Below are positions 62,101 to 64,000 of a stretch of 64,000 nt of DNA, one piece after another; position 1 is the first letter of the stretch, and each line of letters begins with the position of its first letter. The notes under the pieces are model-generated. The model was not told where the DNA came from, searched no databases, and saw nothing but the letters and a program-made list of their open reading frames with translations. This stretch comes from Terana coerulea (lineage: Eukaryota; Basidiomycota; Agaricomycetes; Polyporales; Phanerochaetaceae). A program made the position numbers and the translations under genes. The stretch covers positions 124,001 through 188,000 of the forward strand of contig JAKOGH010000696.1 in the NCBI GenBank assembly GCA_024811115.1, read 5' to 3'.

Positions 62101-63031
62101 CGCAAAGTGGAATTCCCCGGGTTGCCCACCGGGAGTCCAGCGAGCGGGCGCGGCGTAAGAGGGGATCCAGACGTCGTCAATTGTACGTTCTCTCTCGCCG
62201 CAGTTGTGATCGTGGACGAGGCCGTCGAGCTGATGCCGTTTACTACGCGAAGCGGAGGCAATTGCTTGTCCGGGACGCTCAAGGTGCTTTGCGTCGGTTT
62301 GAAACCGCCTACGACCTCGTTGACCGCCTTGGCCTGGTTCAGCTTTCTTATACGGTCCTTGATTGGATCTGCCCATCGTGGATCTGGGACGATGTAAGTA
62401 GCTGAATCGCTTCGGCAAGACAAGAGAGGCCGAACCTCCCAGCTTCCCCTGCCCTTCGGGACCCCAGCGTAGCAGCAGCGCTTCAGCCTGGTCGGCATCA
62501 GATGCGTGCACCAAGTGCCTGCAGATGATGACTTTATTAATACGGTAGTGTGAAGGGTGTGATCTTGACATACATGAATCCTTTCGGCTTGGACACCATG
62601 TCCTTGCTAATCCGCCTCGGCTTCAGCTCCGTCTTGGTCTGCACCCCCGCGGGCGGAGATGGCGGAACCTGGGGCGCGTCCTTCGCGGTGGGAACGTCCT
62701 CTGGCGGGATTTCTTCGTAACGCGGACCAGCGACGGGTTCTTCGTTCTGCGCGCCGCGCCAGAAGAGGCGCGACGGCGAGGGCGTGGACGGGATCAGCGA
62801 GAGGAGATCGTAGAAGCCCTTGTGCAGAAGCGTCCCGCCGCGCAGCGTCGACGGCGGATTCTCGTACGTCTCAGGCTCGCGAGAAAACGGCGGGCTGTAC
62901 GGATACGGCGCGGCGTAGGCGTCGTAGGGGTATGCGGCAGGCATCGCCAAATACTCGTCGCCGACGTCCATGGCGGCGTAGGCCCCCGTGGGTCGTGGCG
63001 GGCTGGGTAGGAGGCGGCGGGAGGCAGCCAT
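59109..63031 (-). CDS. NDR/LATS-family serine/threonine kinase (Cot-1/Cbk1/Ukc1 type)
   Basis: AGC-class kinase that controls polar growth and cell separation in fungi with a Mob co-activator. A Pro/Tyr-rich N-terminal region (from [12 protein letters not shown]) precedes the Mob-binding segment ([32 protein letters not shown]). Kinase motifs: IGHGAFGVV (P-loop), FAMKQL (lysine), [10 protein letters not shown] (catalytic loop) and LSDFGLA, then a long activation-segment insert with [15 protein letters not shown], typical of NDR. VVGTRNYMSPEVIRG and [14 protein letters not shown] follow. The tail has [12 protein letters not shown] and the hydrophobic motif FAGFTHK with its phospho-Thr. The frame runs to 59109, but the last about 70 residues are Arg/Ala-rich and may be misread; another frame there would end in KGRAISM. 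The start at 63031 is the first in-frame ATG. Confidence 0.9.
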
Positions 63032-64000
63032 CGAGCCCTGGGCTGCACGGAGGGATACAGATGATACCGAGTCCTGGGCGGCTACGCAGCGAAGGAGACG
63101 GAAGGCGACTCAATTAAGCAACGAGTCGCTCGGTGTGACCCCGACGTAACGCTTTGACCCGCCCCGAGCCCTTCCGCGCGTGACTGTGACGGACGGAGCG
63201 GGCTCTATTTGCGCAGGCGTGGTTAGTTTCAGTAGCCTCTGTTCTCACCGAGTCTCGTTCCTGGAGACCCGCTGGTCGTTGCTCGTCGTCTGTGCTCTCC
63301 GCTACGCTAACGCGGACAGAATCTGCGCTGTGCTATCGACCACTGTCGATCCTTTTCATTTCTGAGCAGGATATATGAACTCGAACGGAATCGTGAATCG
63401 AGATCCCCGCTGTGTAAGGCCTGACTCTGCCGTCACGGACTTACGTCTAGTCCCTTGCCTTACCTTCGAATTACATTTAAACGTCGATTGGCGGTCGTGA
63501 TTGATCAAGAACAGGAATCTAACCGAAGTCTCCAAGCCAAATGCGGATACAAGAGCTGGTCCGTATGCGGCCGCTCGCCTTCTAGGGGTCTTTGCCGCGG
63601 TCAGGGTGAGTCCAGGAAAGGATCCCGGGTGCGCTGGTCTGTCCCTCTGGGTCCTGAAACCTGGTGCTCTGATCCGTGTTCACAGACCGTGCCCCTCTGA
63701 CTCGGCCTTCCAGCTGAGTTGCACGCAGCCCACCACGAGGCACCGTCGAATCACTGGCCGGAGGGTCGTGCATAAAACGAGGGGCTTCCCTAGATTCTGT
63801 CAACACAGATGAGATCATTGCAGTAACGTTCTCAACTTGTTCACCGCGACCACGACTACTGCGAAATCGGGCTAGCTGCAGAACCCCCCGTAGGCTGTGT
63901 CCTGCCTCCAGCACACCACCTCCAGTCCGCCAAAATATTCTGGTCTTTGACGTACGTTGCTGTCCTCCTCGCCTCCTGCCGACGCACTCCCCTGGACCCT
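63032..64000. other. Kinase upstream region and window end
   Basis: 5' flank of the NDR kinase gene. The remaining 0.9 kb has only short frames without motifs, and no repeat or RNA gene was recognised. Confidence 0.45.

Overview
The window looks like nuclear DNA of a filamentous basidiomycete, most likely a wood-decaying Agaricomycete. Genes are dense and on both strands. Coding regions are cut by many 45-70 bp introns with GTRNGY donors, CTRAY-like branch sites and YAG acceptors. The gene set (CBM1 protein, CE16 esterase, GH18, GH23, F-box, fungal ATP sulfurylase) fits this. I assigned products by reading motifs in the conceptual translations; no database search was possible.

Layout. 0-5 kb: the 3' part of a secreted GH23 lysozyme-like gene, a Mutator-like MITE with long inverted repeats and a 9-bp target duplication, and an F-box/propeller gene. 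5-23 kb: the most unusual part. Five paralogous minus-strand genes (here ZfA-ZfE, at about 6.8-5.2, 13.9-12.4, 16.4-15.1, 19.3-17.9 and 22.7-21.4 kb) each encode two C2H2/C2HC-like zinc fingers and a long Pro/acidic tail. All five have the same two introns, phase 0 before finger 1 and phase 2 inside finger 2. Two ordinary plus-strand genes sit among them: a CE16 esterase and protein phosphatase 5. 23-25.4 kb holds no gene I can support.

25-38 kb: an unknown membrane/coiled-coil protein, the CHD1 remodeller (minus), a membrane-anchored pepsin-like protease (minus) and ATP sulfurylase (minus). 38-50 kb: an uncharacterised type II membrane glycoprotein, ERO1 (minus), a multi-spanning RING-H2 protein (minus) and a GTPBP1/2-type GTPase (minus). 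50-64 kb: a coiled-coil protein with a J-like C-terminus, a CBM1 protein with an unrecognised second domain, an F-box protein (minus), a membrane-anchored GH18 with a 12-nt exon, and an NDR/Cot-1 kinase (minus).

Functional links. Apart from the zinc-finger cluster the neighbours do not form one pathway. ERO1 and the membrane RING protein could both act in the secretory pathway. GH23, CE16, CBM1, the aspartic protease and GH18 are secreted or surface enzymes typical of a saprotroph.

Sequence quality. Several conserved genes (F-box, CHD1 twice, MET3, ERO1, RING, GH18) are each broken by an apparent single-base indel, mostly in a run of four identical bases. This suggests residual consensus errors, so the frame breaks in ZfD and ZfE should not be read as pseudogenisation without read-level checks.
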